From Bryobacterales bacterium (GTDB taxonomy: Bacteria; Acidobacteriota; Terriglobia; Bryobacterales; Bryobacteraceae): a stretch of DNA of 64,000 bases. The notes beneath the pieces were generated by a model. That model did no database searches and was not told the DNA's origin. It saw only the letters and a list, made by a program, of their open reading frames with translations. A program made the position numbers and the translations under genes. Every line of letters starts with the position of its first letter. The first letter of the stretch is position 1. Shown piece by piece: positions 34,553 through 42,687 of the stretch. Location of the stretch: assembly GCA_003166865.1 (NCBI GenBank), contig PMUP01000030.1:1-64000 (forward strand), read 5' to 3'.

Positions 34553-35125
34553 CTAAGGGATTTTCTCCAGGAACATAAGGTGAACGCGGGCATCGCCGGT
34601 GAGTTCCGGATGAAACGTCGCGGCCAAATGCCGGCCTTGCTCCACCAACACCGGATCGCCCTCGTAACTCGCAAGCACCTTGGCGTCCCTGCCAACCCGC
34701 CGAATAATCGGAGCGCGTATGAACACTGCTTCCAGACCGCCGTCCATTCCTTGAGGATTCAGATGGGCGATCCGGCTGTCGAGCTGGCGGCCATAGGCAT
34801 TGCGCTCCACCTGGATGTCCATCAGCCCGAGCGAAACCTGCGGTGAGTTGGCAACATCGGTGGCGAGCAGGATCGCGCCCGCGCATGTTCCAAAAATCGG
34901 CCGCCGCCGGCCGAACTCGCGCAGAGGATCGAGCAGCTTCTCTTCTTCCAGCAGCTTCACCATGGTGCTGCTTTCGCCGCCCGGAATGATCAGCCCCTGA
35001 ACGCCCTCCAGATCGCCGGCGGTGCGAACTTCCACCGCTTCCGCGCCCGCGCGCTCGAGCGCCCGCTGGTGCGCCTGAAAATCCCCTTGCAGCGCGAGCA
35101 CTCCCACGCGCTTCTTACCGGCCAT
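34553..35125 (-). CDS. pdxT: Pyridoxal 5'-phosphate synthase glutaminase subunit
   Basis: 190 residues from ATG 35125, which overlaps the pdxS stop (TGATG); a GTG three bases earlier is possible. The class I glutaminase motifs are visible: VGVLALQGDFQAHQ, PGGESSTM, GTCAGAILLA with the nucleophile Cys, and the catalytic His and Glu in FHPELT. It releases ammonia from glutamine and passes it to PdxS. Coupled translation suits the one-to-one PdxS-PdxT complex. Confidence 0.95.
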   Translation of the reverse strand: MAGKKRVGVLALQGDFQAHQRALERAGAEAVEVRTAGDLEGVQGLIIPGGESSTMVKLLEEEKLLDPLREFGRRRPIFGTCAGAILLATDVANSPQVSLGLMDIQVERNAYGRQLDSRIAHLNPQGMDGGLEAVFIRAPIIRRVGRDAKVLASYEGDPVLVEQGRHLAATFHPELTGDARVHLMFLEKIP

Positions 35126-36009
35126 CACCAGCCTCGCGTTTGCAGCAGCTCCGACTCCGGCAACTTCGCGATGTCGATTCCAAACATGGCCGCCCCCAGC
35201 TCTTCGCTGGCTTCCAGCAGTTTGGCGGGATCGTTAAAGTAAGTGGCCGCCTTCACGATCGCGCGGGCGCGCGCTTCGGGATCCGACGACTTAAAGATCC
35301 CCGAGCCGACGAACACCGCCTCGGCGCCCAGTTGCATCACCAACGCAGCGTCGGCGGGCGTGGCAATGCCTCCGGCCGAGAAGTTGGGAACCGGCAGCTT
35401 GCCGTGCTTGGCTACGTATTCAATCAGCTCGAGCGGCGCTTGATGCTTTTTCGATTCGGCCACCAATTCCTCGTGCCCCAGCACCGTGAGCTGTTTCATT
35501 TCCTTCACGATGGTGCGGATATGGCGCACCGCCTCCACGATGTTCCCCGAACCCGCTTCGCCCTTAGTGCGGATCATGGCCGCGCCCTCGGCAATCCGGC
35601 GCAGAGCTTCGCCCAGATTCCGCGCTCCGCACACGAACGGCACTTTGAAGTCCCGCTTGTCGATGTGGTGCTCTTCGTCGGCCGGCGTCAGCACTTCGCT
35701 TTCGTCGATGTAATCCACCGCCAAGGCTTCCAGGATCCGCGCCTCCATGAAATGACCGATGCGAGCCTTGGCCATCACCGGGATGCTGACCTGCTGCATG
35801 ATCTCGCGGATTTTCCCGATCGGCGCCATGCGCGCCACTCCGCCCTCTTTGCGAATGTCGGCGGGCACGCGTTCCAGCGCCATCACAGCGGTGGCGCCGG
35901 CCTTCTCGGCAATCACCGCCTGTTCGGCGTTGGTGACGTCCATGATCACGCCGCCCTTGAGCATCTCGGCCAGCCCAGCCTTCAGGCGAAAGCTTTCATC
36001 CAAAAACAT
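35125..36009 (-). CDS. pdxS: Pyridoxal 5'-phosphate synthase lyase subunit
   Basis: 294 residues from ATG 36009 with GAGGAG six bases upstream. The family start [20 protein letters not shown] is clear, with the catalytic-type Lys in RLKAG and [20 protein letters not shown], and the end [21 protein letters not shown]. It builds PLP from ribose-5-phosphate, glyceraldehyde-3-phosphate and ammonia from PdxT. It sits between pdxR and pdxT, 14 bases after pdxR, so all three appear to be one transcript. Confidence 0.97.
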   Translation of the reverse strand: MFLDESFRLKAGLAEMLKGGVIMDVTNAEQAVIAEKAGATAVMALERVPADIRKEGGVARMAPIGKIREIMQQVSIPVMAKARIGHFMEARILEALAVDYIDESEVLTPADEEHHIDKRDFKVPFVCGARNLGEALRRIAEGAAMIRTKGEAGSGNIVEAVRHIRTIVKEMKQLTVLGHEELVAESKKHQAPLELIEYVAKHGKLPVPNFSAGGIATPADAALVMQLGAEAVFVGSGIFKSSDPEARARAIVKAATYFNDPAKLLEASEELGAAMFGIDIAKLPESELLQTRGW

Positions 36010-36023
36010 AACGTTCTCCTCTC

Positions 36024-37466
36024 CTATACGAGCGCCGTGGCTTCGGCCAGCGGCGTATGCGCGCGCACGCGCTCCAATTCTTCTTGAAATATACGGCCTA
36101 AAATCGTCAGCCCCGAGCGGATTTCCTCCGGCGTCATCCCCGCAAAGCTGATGCGCAGACCATTCGGCTGCGGTCGCGACACCGCAAAGTATCTTCCCGG
36201 CAAATACGTCACGCCTTCGCGCTCGGCGCGCGGCAACAATTCCGCGGCATCCAGAGCGCCGGGCAGTTCCACCCACAAGCTCATCCCTCCGCGCGGACGC
36301 GTGAATTTCGTGCCGGAAGGGAGATACGCGGCGCAAGCCTCAAGCGCGGCCTCCAATCGCTCGCGCCCGGCCACCAGCATGCGCTGTCGATGCTGCTCCA
36401 AGCGACCCGACTCGGCGAACCGCAGCAGCACCGCCTGCGAGAGCTGATCGGTGTGCAGATCGCTCCACTGTTTCGTCTCCGTCAGCCTTTCAATCAGCGG
36501 ACGCGGCGCGATCACCCATCCCACGCGCAGCCCCGGAAAAGCCACCTTCGAAAAGCTGCGCAGCAAAATCGTATCACCGGTATCGTCCAGCCGCTTGATC
36601 GCGGCGATCGGCTCGCCTTCATAAGCCAGCGCGCCGTAAATGTCGTTCTCGATCACCATCACGCCCGCGGCCTGCGTGATTCGAAGCAGGCTCTTGCGCG
36701 CGGCCAGAGGCATGGTGGAACCCGTTGGATTCTGAAAATTCGGAGTCACGCAAAGCAGCAGCGGACGCTCGCGCGCAATGGTGCGCTCGAGGACTTCCAG
36801 GTCCATCCCTTGACGGCCCACTGGAACGCCGATCAATCGAGCGCCCGCGCGCTCAAACACACTGCGAGCACCCGGATACACTGGGTCCTCCATCAGCACC
36901 GGGGTCCCTTGACCGATGGTGCGTTGCAGCAAGTCGAAAGCTTGCTGGCAGCCGCTGGTGATCAGGATGTCGTCCGATTCGCGCGCCACGCCTTCGGCAC
37001 GCGCTTGTTCCAGCAGATAGCGCCGCAGCGGCGGATAGCCGGACGGAGAGCCGAGCTGGAGAATAGACGCCGCGTCATCGCTCGCGATCACTTCAGCGCA
37101 AGTCTTGCGAAACTCCTCCAGCGGGAACAGCAGCTCGGAAGGACGCGAGCGCGAAAAGCTGCTGGGGCCCGAGTACGCCGCCGCGCCGTTCCAACTGGCC
37201 GCACTGCCGTGCTCGAAATTGGTTCCGCCCGATACGAAGCTTCCCCGCCCTACATGACCGGTGATCAAGCCCTCGGACTCGAGCAGCGCGTAGGCCGCCG
37301 AGACCGTTGTCCTGTTCAGTCCAATCTGGCCAGCCAATTCGCGAGTGGCTGGCAAGCGGCTACCCCTGGAAACGGCCCCCGACTCAATCAACCCCTTCAT
37401 CTGAGCGTGGAGCTGACGGAAAAGAGGGGTCTTATCCCGTGGATTCAATGGGGCGATCGGAAGCAT
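36024..37466 (-). CDS. pdxR: MocR-type regulator of PLP synthesis (PdxR)
   Basis: 480 residues from ATG 37466. An N-terminal GntR winged helix ([49 protein letters not shown]) is joined to an aminotransferase-fold domain with [26 protein letters not shown] and the PLP-lysine motif [14 protein letters not shown]. Proteins of this type sense PLP and control pdxST. Usually pdxR is divergent from pdxS; here it precedes pdxS in the same direction, so it would autoregulate the operon. The first 148 coding bases are duplicated at 40110-40258. Confidence 0.9.
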   Translation of the reverse strand: MLPIAPLNPRDKTPLFRQLHAQMKGLIESGAVSRGSRLPATRELAGQIGLNRTTVSAAYALLESEGLITGHVGRGSFVSGGTNFEHGSAASWNGAAAYSGPSSFSRSRPSELLFPLEEFRKTCAEVIASDDAASILQLGSPSGYPPLRRYLLEQARAEGVARESDDILITSGCQQAFDLLQRTIGQGTPVLMEDPVYPGARSVFERAGARLIGVPVGRQGMDLEVLERTIARERPLLLCVTPNFQNPTGSTMPLAARKSLLRITQAAGVMVIENDIYGALAYEGEPIAAIKRLDDTGDTILLRSFSKVAFPGLRVGWVIAPRPLIERLTETKQWSDLHTDQLSQAVLLRFAESGRLEQHRQRMLVAGRERLEAALEACAAYLPSGTKFTRPRGGMSLWVELPGALDAAELLPRAEREGVTYLPGRYFAVSRPQPNGLRISFAGMTPEEIRSGLTILGRIFQEELERVRAHTPLAEATALV

Positions 37467-37502
37467 GCCAAACCATCCAAAGCATATCACATTGGTTGGC
37501 CG
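37318..37502 (-). repeat. Copy 1 of a 185-bp direct repeat (pdxR 5' end)
   Basis: This stretch covers the first part of pdxR and about 36 bases before its ATG. It matches 40110-40294 over the same 185 bases, at roughly 90 percent identity by eye, with changes concentrated around 37362-37382. The two copies are in the same orientation and exactly bracket the three-gene cassette. Confidence 0.9.
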
Positions 37503-37706
37503 GCGGGTGCGTCAAGTCTCCGGCGTGGCCATCCACGACCAACCCCCCACCTCCCCGAAAACGGGACCTCTGGCTCGGATCGAATACCCCCTGTGGCGGG
37601 CCATAGATAACCCATAGCCAAGCCGACGCCTATGTTTCAGCTAGCCTCAGACACGCGCAGTCTCGATCGCAAGAGCGATCTCCCTGGTGGCACATCGCTT
37701 CGGCTG

Positions 37707-37712
37707 TATACT
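37707..37712 (+). promoter_or_regulatory. Candidate -10 box of the ATPase cassette
   Basis: TATACT lies 15 bases before the ATG at 37728, preceded by a weak -35 candidate (CTGGTG near 37684). It lies outside the repeat, so the cassette would bring its own promoter. Confidence 0.4.
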
Positions 37713-37727
37713 TCAAACGAGGGCCTC

Positions 37728-38990
37728 ATGCCGAAGCAGCCAAGCACAACCTCGCCTCTCGATCGACGCCAACGCTTCAGAGCATTCATGAAGCGATTCA
37801 ACCCAACAGCGTCGGCGAAGGTTGCCATCGGGGAGGGGCTAATCTGCCAGCACGCTGGACGTTCTGTATTCAAGAAGCTTGCGGCAGGCGCCGACTTGAC
37901 CCTCGGTAGCCAGCAACTTCTGGTCGGTGGAATCGGCTCCGGCAAAACCACGGAGCTAATGCTCGCCGAGCGAGAGTTGGCTCGCAACGAGAGTATGTCG
38001 CCTCTGTATATCGACGTGTCGGCTGAAACCGATTTGAGCACCGTGAATTCAGGCGCACTCCTGGCGAGCCTAGGAATGCATACCTGGAGGGCAATCGCAT
38101 CGAAGTTCAATCCTCCCGAAGGGCTGTCTGAGGTTTACACCGCAGTCAGGAACGCGGCCTTTGGGCATCAAAAGCAAGTTTGGGTGGAAGATTTCCCCGA
38201 GCCCGATTTCGACGACTACGATCGGCGCGAAGACTACGACGAGTCAGGACACTGGAAGACGATCAACGTGCCCGGGAAGCTCAAGCCGCCTTTTCCGGCA
38301 TTTCGGAGAGACGTAAAGGACCTGGCGGGGCTGGTGTCGAAGCTAACAGGTTTTCTGAAAGACCAGGGAACCGAACTCGTTGCCGTGTTTGACGGTCTAG
38401 ATCGTCTGATAAAGGCTGACCAGTTTTGGTCCGTCGCGGAACAAGACTTCCGTGCAATTAGGCCGCTTGAGGTCTCGGTATTGGCTGCTGGCCCGCTCTC
38501 GATCCTTTACGGCCAAGGTCGACAAGTCAAGGACTATTTTGACGAGGTCCATTACCTGCCACCTGCCGTGGCCGATCCGAGAGTATCGTCCTTCCTAATT
38601 GACATTCTCCGCGCAAGAGGTGCCGATGAACTGATGCGTTTCGACCTGATGCAGAAACTTTGTCTGGCATCGGGTGGCGTCCTGCGCGACCTGATCTCGC
38701 TCGCCCGGAATGCGGGAGAGAACGCATATCTAGAGGACGCTGATAATATCGAGGCATCCCACGTAGACCGGGCAATTGAACAACTCGGTAACAGCTATCT
38801 GCTGGGTCTTGGTACGCGCCAAAAGGTGGACCTCAGAAAACTGTTGCGGGGAGATGGTTTTGCTCCGTCTGATTCAACAAGCATGGAGCTATTGATCACC
38901 AGGCGGGTTCTGGAGCAATCCGAGTCTAGATACGAAGTGCATCCCGCATTGGCCACGGTTCTGTCGCAAACCTCGAATGATCCGGAATGA
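37728..38990 (+). CDS. P-loop ATPase of the three-gene cassette (gene A)
   Basis: 420 residues from ATG 37728, with GAGG six bases upstream; an ATG at 37632 would add 32 residues. Walker A is LLVGGIGSGKTTELM, Walker B is ELVAVFDGLDRL, and a sensor-like strand VSVLAAGP follows. The part after it (LYGQGRQVKDYFDEVHYLPPAVADP; SGGVLRDLISLARNAGENAY) resembles the lid and winged-helix end of STAND or ORC/Cdc6-type AAA+ proteins. There are no repeats of the usual STAND sensor type. Its stop overlaps gene B by four bases. I infer a nucleotide-dependent switch in a conflict system; no known system is recognised. Confidence 0.7.
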   Translation: MPKQPSTTSPLDRRQRFRAFMKRFNPTASAKVAIGEGLICQHAGRSVFKKLAAGADLTLGSQQLLVGGIGSGKTTELMLAERELARNESMSPLYIDVSAETDLSTVNSGALLASLGMHTWRAIASKFNPPEGLSEVYTAVRNAAFGHQKQVWVEDFPEPDFDDYDRREDYDESGHWKTINVPGKLKPPFPAFRRDVKDLAGLVSKLTGFLKDQGTELVAVFDGLDRLIKADQFWSVAEQDFRAIRPLEVSVLAAGPLSILYGQGRQVKDYFDEVHYLPPAVADPRVSSFLIDILRARGADELMRFDLMQKLCLASGGVLRDLISLARNAGENAYLEDADNIEASHVDRAIEQLGNSYLLGLGTRQKVDLRKLLRGDGFAPSDSTSMELLITRRVLEQSESRYEVHPALATVLSQTSNDPE

Positions 38991-39577
38991 GCTTCAAGTC
39001 GGCTCCCATATTTGAAATAGTTCGGCTGATCGACCTTCAACCGCCGGGCGAGACCGGATTCTGCATGTTAGTTGACGCGTCCTCCGAGCCACGACTGGTC
39101 CGAGACCTCCAAGAAGAGCTGGCCGTTCAGAATGCAGGATCTCTGGGCGTCATAGATGTCAGGGACGAAACGGTGCCCGCCCTGGTCGAGCAACTACGCA
39201 AGATACAAAACGCCGTAGTGCTCATGCACGGCTTCGACGGATGGAACGAGGGCACATTTGCTTCATTGGACGTCAATCGAAGTAGGCTCGAAACCGGCAG
39301 TTTTCTCGTGTTCAGCGTCGACTTGGAGACAGCCGGCCGGTTTCTTGACAGCGCACCTAACATACGTAGCTTCTTGGGATCGAACATCTTTGTGGCCGCA
39401 CCCGATCCATCAGCGATGGGCCCCGAAGAGATCGCTGATCGTCTGGCTCAGCTAAGAAGGTACTACGACCTAAGCGACGCAGAGGTAATTCAACGAGCTG
39501 CAAATAGGGATCTTCCTTCTGAGCCACACTTCATAGAATGGCTGATCCTCTTGGGGAGAAGCGAGCTTGCCCGTTAG
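38987..39577 (+). CDS. Walker-A-less ATPase-like partner (gene B)
   Basis: 196 residues from ATG 38987, overlapping gene A by four bases. NAVVLMHGFDGWNEGTF followed by GSFLVFSVDLETAGRFL and IRSFLGSNIFVAAPD looks like the Walker-B and sensor part of an ATPase of the gene A type (compare VFDGLDRL then VSVLAAGP), but no Gly-rich Walker A precedes it (FCMLVDASSEPRLV stands there). It could be an inactive ATPase-like partner that forms a hetero-complex with gene A. This is inference from motif order. The C-terminus (RYYDLSDAEVIQRAANRDLP) is helical. Confidence 0.6.
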   Translation: MSFKSAPIFEIVRLIDLQPPGETGFCMLVDASSEPRLVRDLQEELAVQNAGSLGVIDVRDETVPALVEQLRKIQNAVVLMHGFDGWNEGTFASLDVNRSRLETGSFLVFSVDLETAGRFLDSAPNIRSFLGSNIFVAAPDPSAMGPEEIADRLAQLRRYYDLSDAEVIQRAANRDLPSEPHFIEWLILLGRSELAR

Positions 39578-40109
39578 GCCTTGGAATCGGGTAGAAGCGG
39601 CCAAAGCCTTAGAGGCAAGAACCGAAGCAGACCTAGCCAACATCAGCCTCCCCCCACCGCATGAGTACTTCAGGGATATTCGCATTTACCGTCAGCGAGC
39701 CACCGACGGCGGGCGTACCAGAAACGGTGTGCACGTCCTGTCACGGCACAGTCTCGGAAACGGCGACACCCAGATTAACGCTGGTCCCACGATTTTCCGC
39801 GACCCGTGCGAGAACTGCATCCAGTTCCGTTCAGGCGCACAACTCGCGTTCGGAGTCACGCTACGTTTCGACGGCGCACAAAGCACTCTGCTTGCGTACC
39901 GGTTTTATCTCTCGCTTCTTCCAGCTAGTGGTCTTCGATTCGTTCGGATCGACCTCAATGCCCCAAAGGAAACTTACGATCCACTACATATGCCCCGGTG
40001 CCATATGCATCCCGGATTCGAGGGAATTCATATGCCTTTCCCCGTGATGACGCCCATCGAAGTTCTGGACCGCATCGTCCATGTTATCGAACCGCATTTC
40101 ACCCCGTAA
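39567..40109 (+). CDS. Unknown protein, possible effector of the cassette (gene C)
   Basis: 180 residues from TTG 39567 (GGGGAGAAG upstream), overlapping gene B by eleven bases. The N-terminal 100 residues carry CENCIQFRSGAQLAFGVTLR and similar beta strands. The C-terminal block RFVRIDLNAPKE, MPRCHMHPGFEG and FPVMTPIEVLDRIV has a His-x-His-Pro-Gly pattern that could bind metal. I do not recognise the family. Position as third gene after two ATPase-like genes suggests an effector or its regulator. The stop codon directly abuts the second 185-bp repeat. Confidence 0.6.
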   Translation: MPVRPWNRVEAAKALEARTEADLANISLPPPHEYFRDIRIYRQRATDGGRTRNGVHVLSRHSLGNGDTQINAGPTIFRDPCENCIQFRSGAQLAFGVTLRFDGAQSTLLAYRFYLSLLPASGLRFVRIDLNAPKETYDPLHMPRCHMHPGFEGIHMPFPVMTPIEVLDRIVHVIEPHFTP

Positions 40110-40294
40110 AGTCCAATCTGACCAGCCAATTCGCGAGTGGCTGGCAAGCGGCTGCCTTTGGACAATTCACCCGACTCAATCAACCCCTTCATTTGAGCAT
40201 GGAGCTGACGGAAAAGAGGGGTCTTATCCCGCGGATTCAGTGGCGTGATGGGAAGCATGCCAAACCATCCAAAGCATATCACATTGGGTGGCCG
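40110..40294 (-). pseudogene. Copy 2 of the 185-bp repeat: pdxR 5' fragment
   Basis: On the minus strand, ATG 40258 begins [18 protein letters not shown] and runs to [12 protein letters not shown], where similarity to pdxR ends at 40110 beside the stop of gene C. The residues differ from pdxR at several places (IESGELSKGSR against [11 protein letters not shown]), mostly conservatively, so it looks like a once-functional allele from a related genome, not a random copy. It is now a truncated remnant. Confidence 0.85.
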
Positions 40295-40305
40295 CGCGAA
40301 CTTGC

Positions 40306-40332
40306 TTGACAATAACTTATTACTTATATAAT
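40306..40332 (+). promoter_or_regulatory. Promoter of the ArsR-SRPBCC operon
   Basis: A consensus -35 TTGACA (40306-40311) and a consensus -10 TATAAT (40327-40332) with a 15-base spacer lie just before the ATG at 40342. ArsR-family repressors usually bind their own promoter, so an operator is likely here. Confidence 0.7.
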
Positions 40333-40341
40333 CTACTAACT

Positions 40342-40689
40342 ATGCAGATGACGTCAAATCTCGATGCCGCCTTCTCTGCCCTGGCCGACCCCACGCGTCG
40401 TGCGATTCTTGCACGCCTTGCCCAAGGAGAAGCCACGGTGATGCAACTCGCGCAGCCGTTCGAAATGACGCAACCGGCCATCTCGCAACACCTGAAGGTG
40501 CTCGAGCAGGCGGGACTCATTGCCCGTCGAGTCGACGGGACCAAGCGCCCTCGCCGCCTGGTTGAAGCAGGTATCGAAGCCATGGACCAATGGCTCGCGA
40601 TGGTGCGAACAGCTCTGACGAAAAACTACGACCGGCTGGACCAGGTTCTGGCCGCTATGGAACCAGAGAAAGGAAAGGAAACGCGATGA
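40342..40689 (+). CDS. ArsR-family winged-helix regulator
   Basis: 115 residues. AAFSALADPTRRAILARLAQGEATVMQLAQPFEMTQPAISQHLKVLEQAGLI, read in pieces, is the standard ArsR DNA-binding fold. No metal-binding CxC motif is visible, so it belongs to the subgroup paired with SRPBCC proteins and probably not to the metal sensors. Its stop overlaps the downstream ATG (ATGA), and its product likely represses this two-gene operon. Confidence 0.9.
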   Translation: MQMTSNLDAAFSALADPTRRAILARLAQGEATVMQLAQPFEMTQPAISQHLKVLEQAGLIARRVDGTKRPRRLVEAGIEAMDQWLAMVRTALTKNYDRLDQVLAAMEPEKGKETR

Positions 40690-41159
40690 GCAAGCTGACG
40701 CTTAAGACAGAAGGCGATACACATATTGTGGTGACCAGGCGCTTCGCGGCGCCTCCGGAAGCTGTGTACCGCGCGCACACCGAGCCGAAATTAATCCAGC
40801 AATGGTTGCTCGGTCCCGAGGGATGGACCATGCCCGTCTGCATCAGCGATGCTCAGACGGGCGGAAAGATCCGCTACGAATGGACGAACGGCAAAGGTGG
40901 CGGATTTCATCTGACCGGTGAATATCTGGAACTCGAGCCTTTCGGCAGAATCGTACATGTGGAACGGATGTACCTGCCCGACCCGACGCCGGATAATCAC
41001 GTGGAAACGCGTTTCGATGCGGATGGCGCCGGAACGTTGATGACGCTGCGCATGACCCTGCCCGATGCCCAAACGCGAGCGGCCATGCTGGCTACCGGCA
41101 TGGAGCTCGGAATGGAAGTGAGCTACGTTCGGCTGGAGAACATTACTTGCAAAACTTAG
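40686..41159 (+). CDS. SRPBCC (AHSA1-type) protein
   Basis: 157 residues from ATG 40686, overlapping the ArsR stop. VTRRFAAPPEAVYRAHTEPKLIQQWLLGPEGW is the classic Aha1/START-like opening, with a hydrophobic ligand cavity fold expected. ArsR plus AHSA1 pairs are common; the ligand is generally unknown. GGAAAGGAA upstream supplies the ribosome-binding site. Confidence 0.9.
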   Translation: MSKLTLKTEGDTHIVVTRRFAAPPEAVYRAHTEPKLIQQWLLGPEGWTMPVCISDAQTGGKIRYEWTNGKGGGFHLTGEYLELEPFGRIVHVERMYLPDPTPDNHVETRFDADGAGTLMTLRMTLPDAQTRAAMLATGMELGMEVSYVRLENITCKT

Positions 41160-41224
41160 TTGCAAGTTTTCGCCTCGACGGCTCATTCATACCTAGGAAC
41201 GTACGAGAAAAGGGGCGACTAACG

Positions 41225-41563
41225 ATGCACTTGCGTGTTGACTGCTGTGTCTTGTGTACTGTTTTGGTGTTTGGGCTCGCCGGCTGTGGCGGAGCGGGCT
41301 CCGAACCATCCGAAGCACAGATGAAAGACGCGATGGAGTATGCCATGAACCACCCGCCGGGCGTAGTCAACAGCGAGCCAATCAAGATCACCTTTTTCAA
41401 GAAGGAGGCTTGCGACAAACCGGCTGAGCAGGGTTTCCGATGCACTTTCACCGTGATGGTCGCGTCAGCGAATATCGGCGCCGGGATGTACAACAACATA
41501 TCCATGGGCTATTTTTATAAGGACAAGGATTCAGGCAAGTGGATGATGCGGCCGCCGTTCTAA
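41225..41563 (+). CDS. Small lipoprotein of unknown function
   Basis: 112 residues from ATG 41225. The lipobox FGLAGC gives a lipidated Cys at about residue 21. The mature part (KITFFKKEACDKPAEQGFRCTFTV, YFYKDKDSGKWMMRPPF) has two Cys that could form a disulfide. No family recognised. Confidence 0.7.
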   Translation: MHLRVDCCVLCTVLVFGLAGCGGAGSEPSEAQMKDAMEYAMNHPPGVVNSEPIKITFFKKEACDKPAEQGFRCTFTVMVASANIGAGMYNNISMGYFYKDKDSGKWMMRPPF

Positions 41564-41889
41564 GAACGCAGAGCTCGGGTACTTGCCGGCTCGGCCGACA
41601 CAATGTCCGCTCCAAGCGGGTCAGGCTTACAGCTCCGCACCTGAAGGTTCCAGCACAATTCAACCGCGCGGACTGCACGCCTCGGCAAGCCCGTGCGGGA
41701 TTGGCCGAGAGCGCCGCTCGCTGCGCGGAGATGCTCGCTGAGGCGCTCGGCGGTGCTGGGGGCCGCGTCGCGAAGTTTCTCAGAGACGGCTGGGCGCGGC
41801 CTTGGCCGGTTGGCCTGGAAATGCTGTGCTACATGCTTTCTCACGAAGCCCACCATCGCGAGTCGCCTGGCCTGGCGAGTGCGCCGTAA
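41564..41889 (+). pseudogene. Truncated DinB-family protein
   Basis: The frame that ends at 41889 contains LTAPHLKVPAQFNRADCTPRQ, KFLRDGWARPWPVGLEMLCY and MLSHEAHHR, characteristic of a DinB-superfamily group, with the metal-binding His cluster HEAHHR. The N-terminal helix with the first His ligand is missing, and the frame loses similarity right after HHR, so the last third is gone. Confidence 0.65.
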
Positions 41890-42056
41890 ACCATGCTCCG
41901 TAAATCAGGCGCTATCCGCTTCCCGATCGGCTACACTTAGCTGAATCAGCGTATGCCGCTCCTGCGCGATCCGGATCGTATCGCTCGCTTCCCGCTCCCG
42001 CTAAAGGAAGCGGTTGCGATCTCCAGGCAAATCATCGAAGGGCTGCCATCCACACG
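41890..42056 (+). other. Short open frame, possible 3' remnant
   Basis: An open frame from 41941 to the stop at 42058-42060 reads PLLRDPDRIARFPLPLKEAV and ends PSTR, with an internal ATG at 41953. It looks like the C-terminus of a lost protein. Its stop overlaps the TTG start of the next gene, which suggests it once formed an operon with it. Confidence 0.4.
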
Positions 42057-42605
42057 TTGAAGATTGCGGCGTATTGCGTCTATCTCGCGGCTTGGTTGGT
42101 ATTCGCCATGGGCGCCGTGGCGGGCGCATTGCCGCGGCTACGCAGGCAGACCGCCGCGACGACGGCGATCACAGCGCCGGTGCTCCTCGGCAGTCTGCTG
42201 CAGGCCCTCGCGGCATTCGCGGTTACCAGGTCCATGGGCAGTGGACCGCTACACCCTCGGATGTTTGAATTGGCCGGTGCGCTCGTGCTTGCACCACTCG
42301 GCGCGGCTCTATTTGTATGGGCGCTTCGATCCGTACCCCGGAATGCTCACGGCGATACATTGGTCACCGGAGGCGCCTACTGGTGGCTGCGCAACCCGAT
42401 CTATCTGGCTTTCCTCGCGATGCTGCTGGCCACCGGCTTCCTCATTTCGGATGGCATCAAATTGATCCCGCCGGTGCTGCTGTACCTGGCTGGGTCGGAG
42501 TTGCGGATCGCTTCCGAAGAACGTGAACTCGCCCAGAAGTTTCCGCAGGATTATGCGATGTACCGGAGCCGGACACGCTGGCGTTATCTCCCATGGTTAC
42601 GGTGA
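42057..42605 (+). CDS. Isoprenylcysteine methyltransferase-like membrane protein
   Basis: 182 residues from TTG 42057 (overlapping the previous stop). Four to five membrane segments are seen, then the motif GGAYWWLRNPIYLAFLAMLLATGF and the C-terminal SEERELAQKFPQDYAMYRSRTRW, matching the ICMT/PEMT-like family. The conserved RNPxY and the E-E pair bind SAM in this family. The methyl acceptor is unknown, as bacterial members act on various small molecules or lipids. Confidence 0.8.
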   Translation: MKIAAYCVYLAAWLVFAMGAVAGALPRLRRQTAATTAITAPVLLGSLLQALAAFAVTRSMGSGPLHPRMFELAGALVLAPLGAALFVWALRSVPRNAHGDTLVTGGAYWWLRNPIYLAFLAMLLATGFLISDGIKLIPPVLLYLAGSELRIASEERELAQKFPQDYAMYRSRTRWRYLPWLR

Positions 42606-42687
42606 AAATCAGACGTTGGCCAGCGCTCCCACAACCCACCTCCCGCCCGGCTTGCGCAACGTGCGCACCACCTGCTAGCATTCGCGT

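Noticed and set aside
40295..40342. TTGACA/TATAAT as promoter of the three-gene cassette
   Set aside because: It lies downstream of gene C and points towards the ArsR gene, so it serves that operon.
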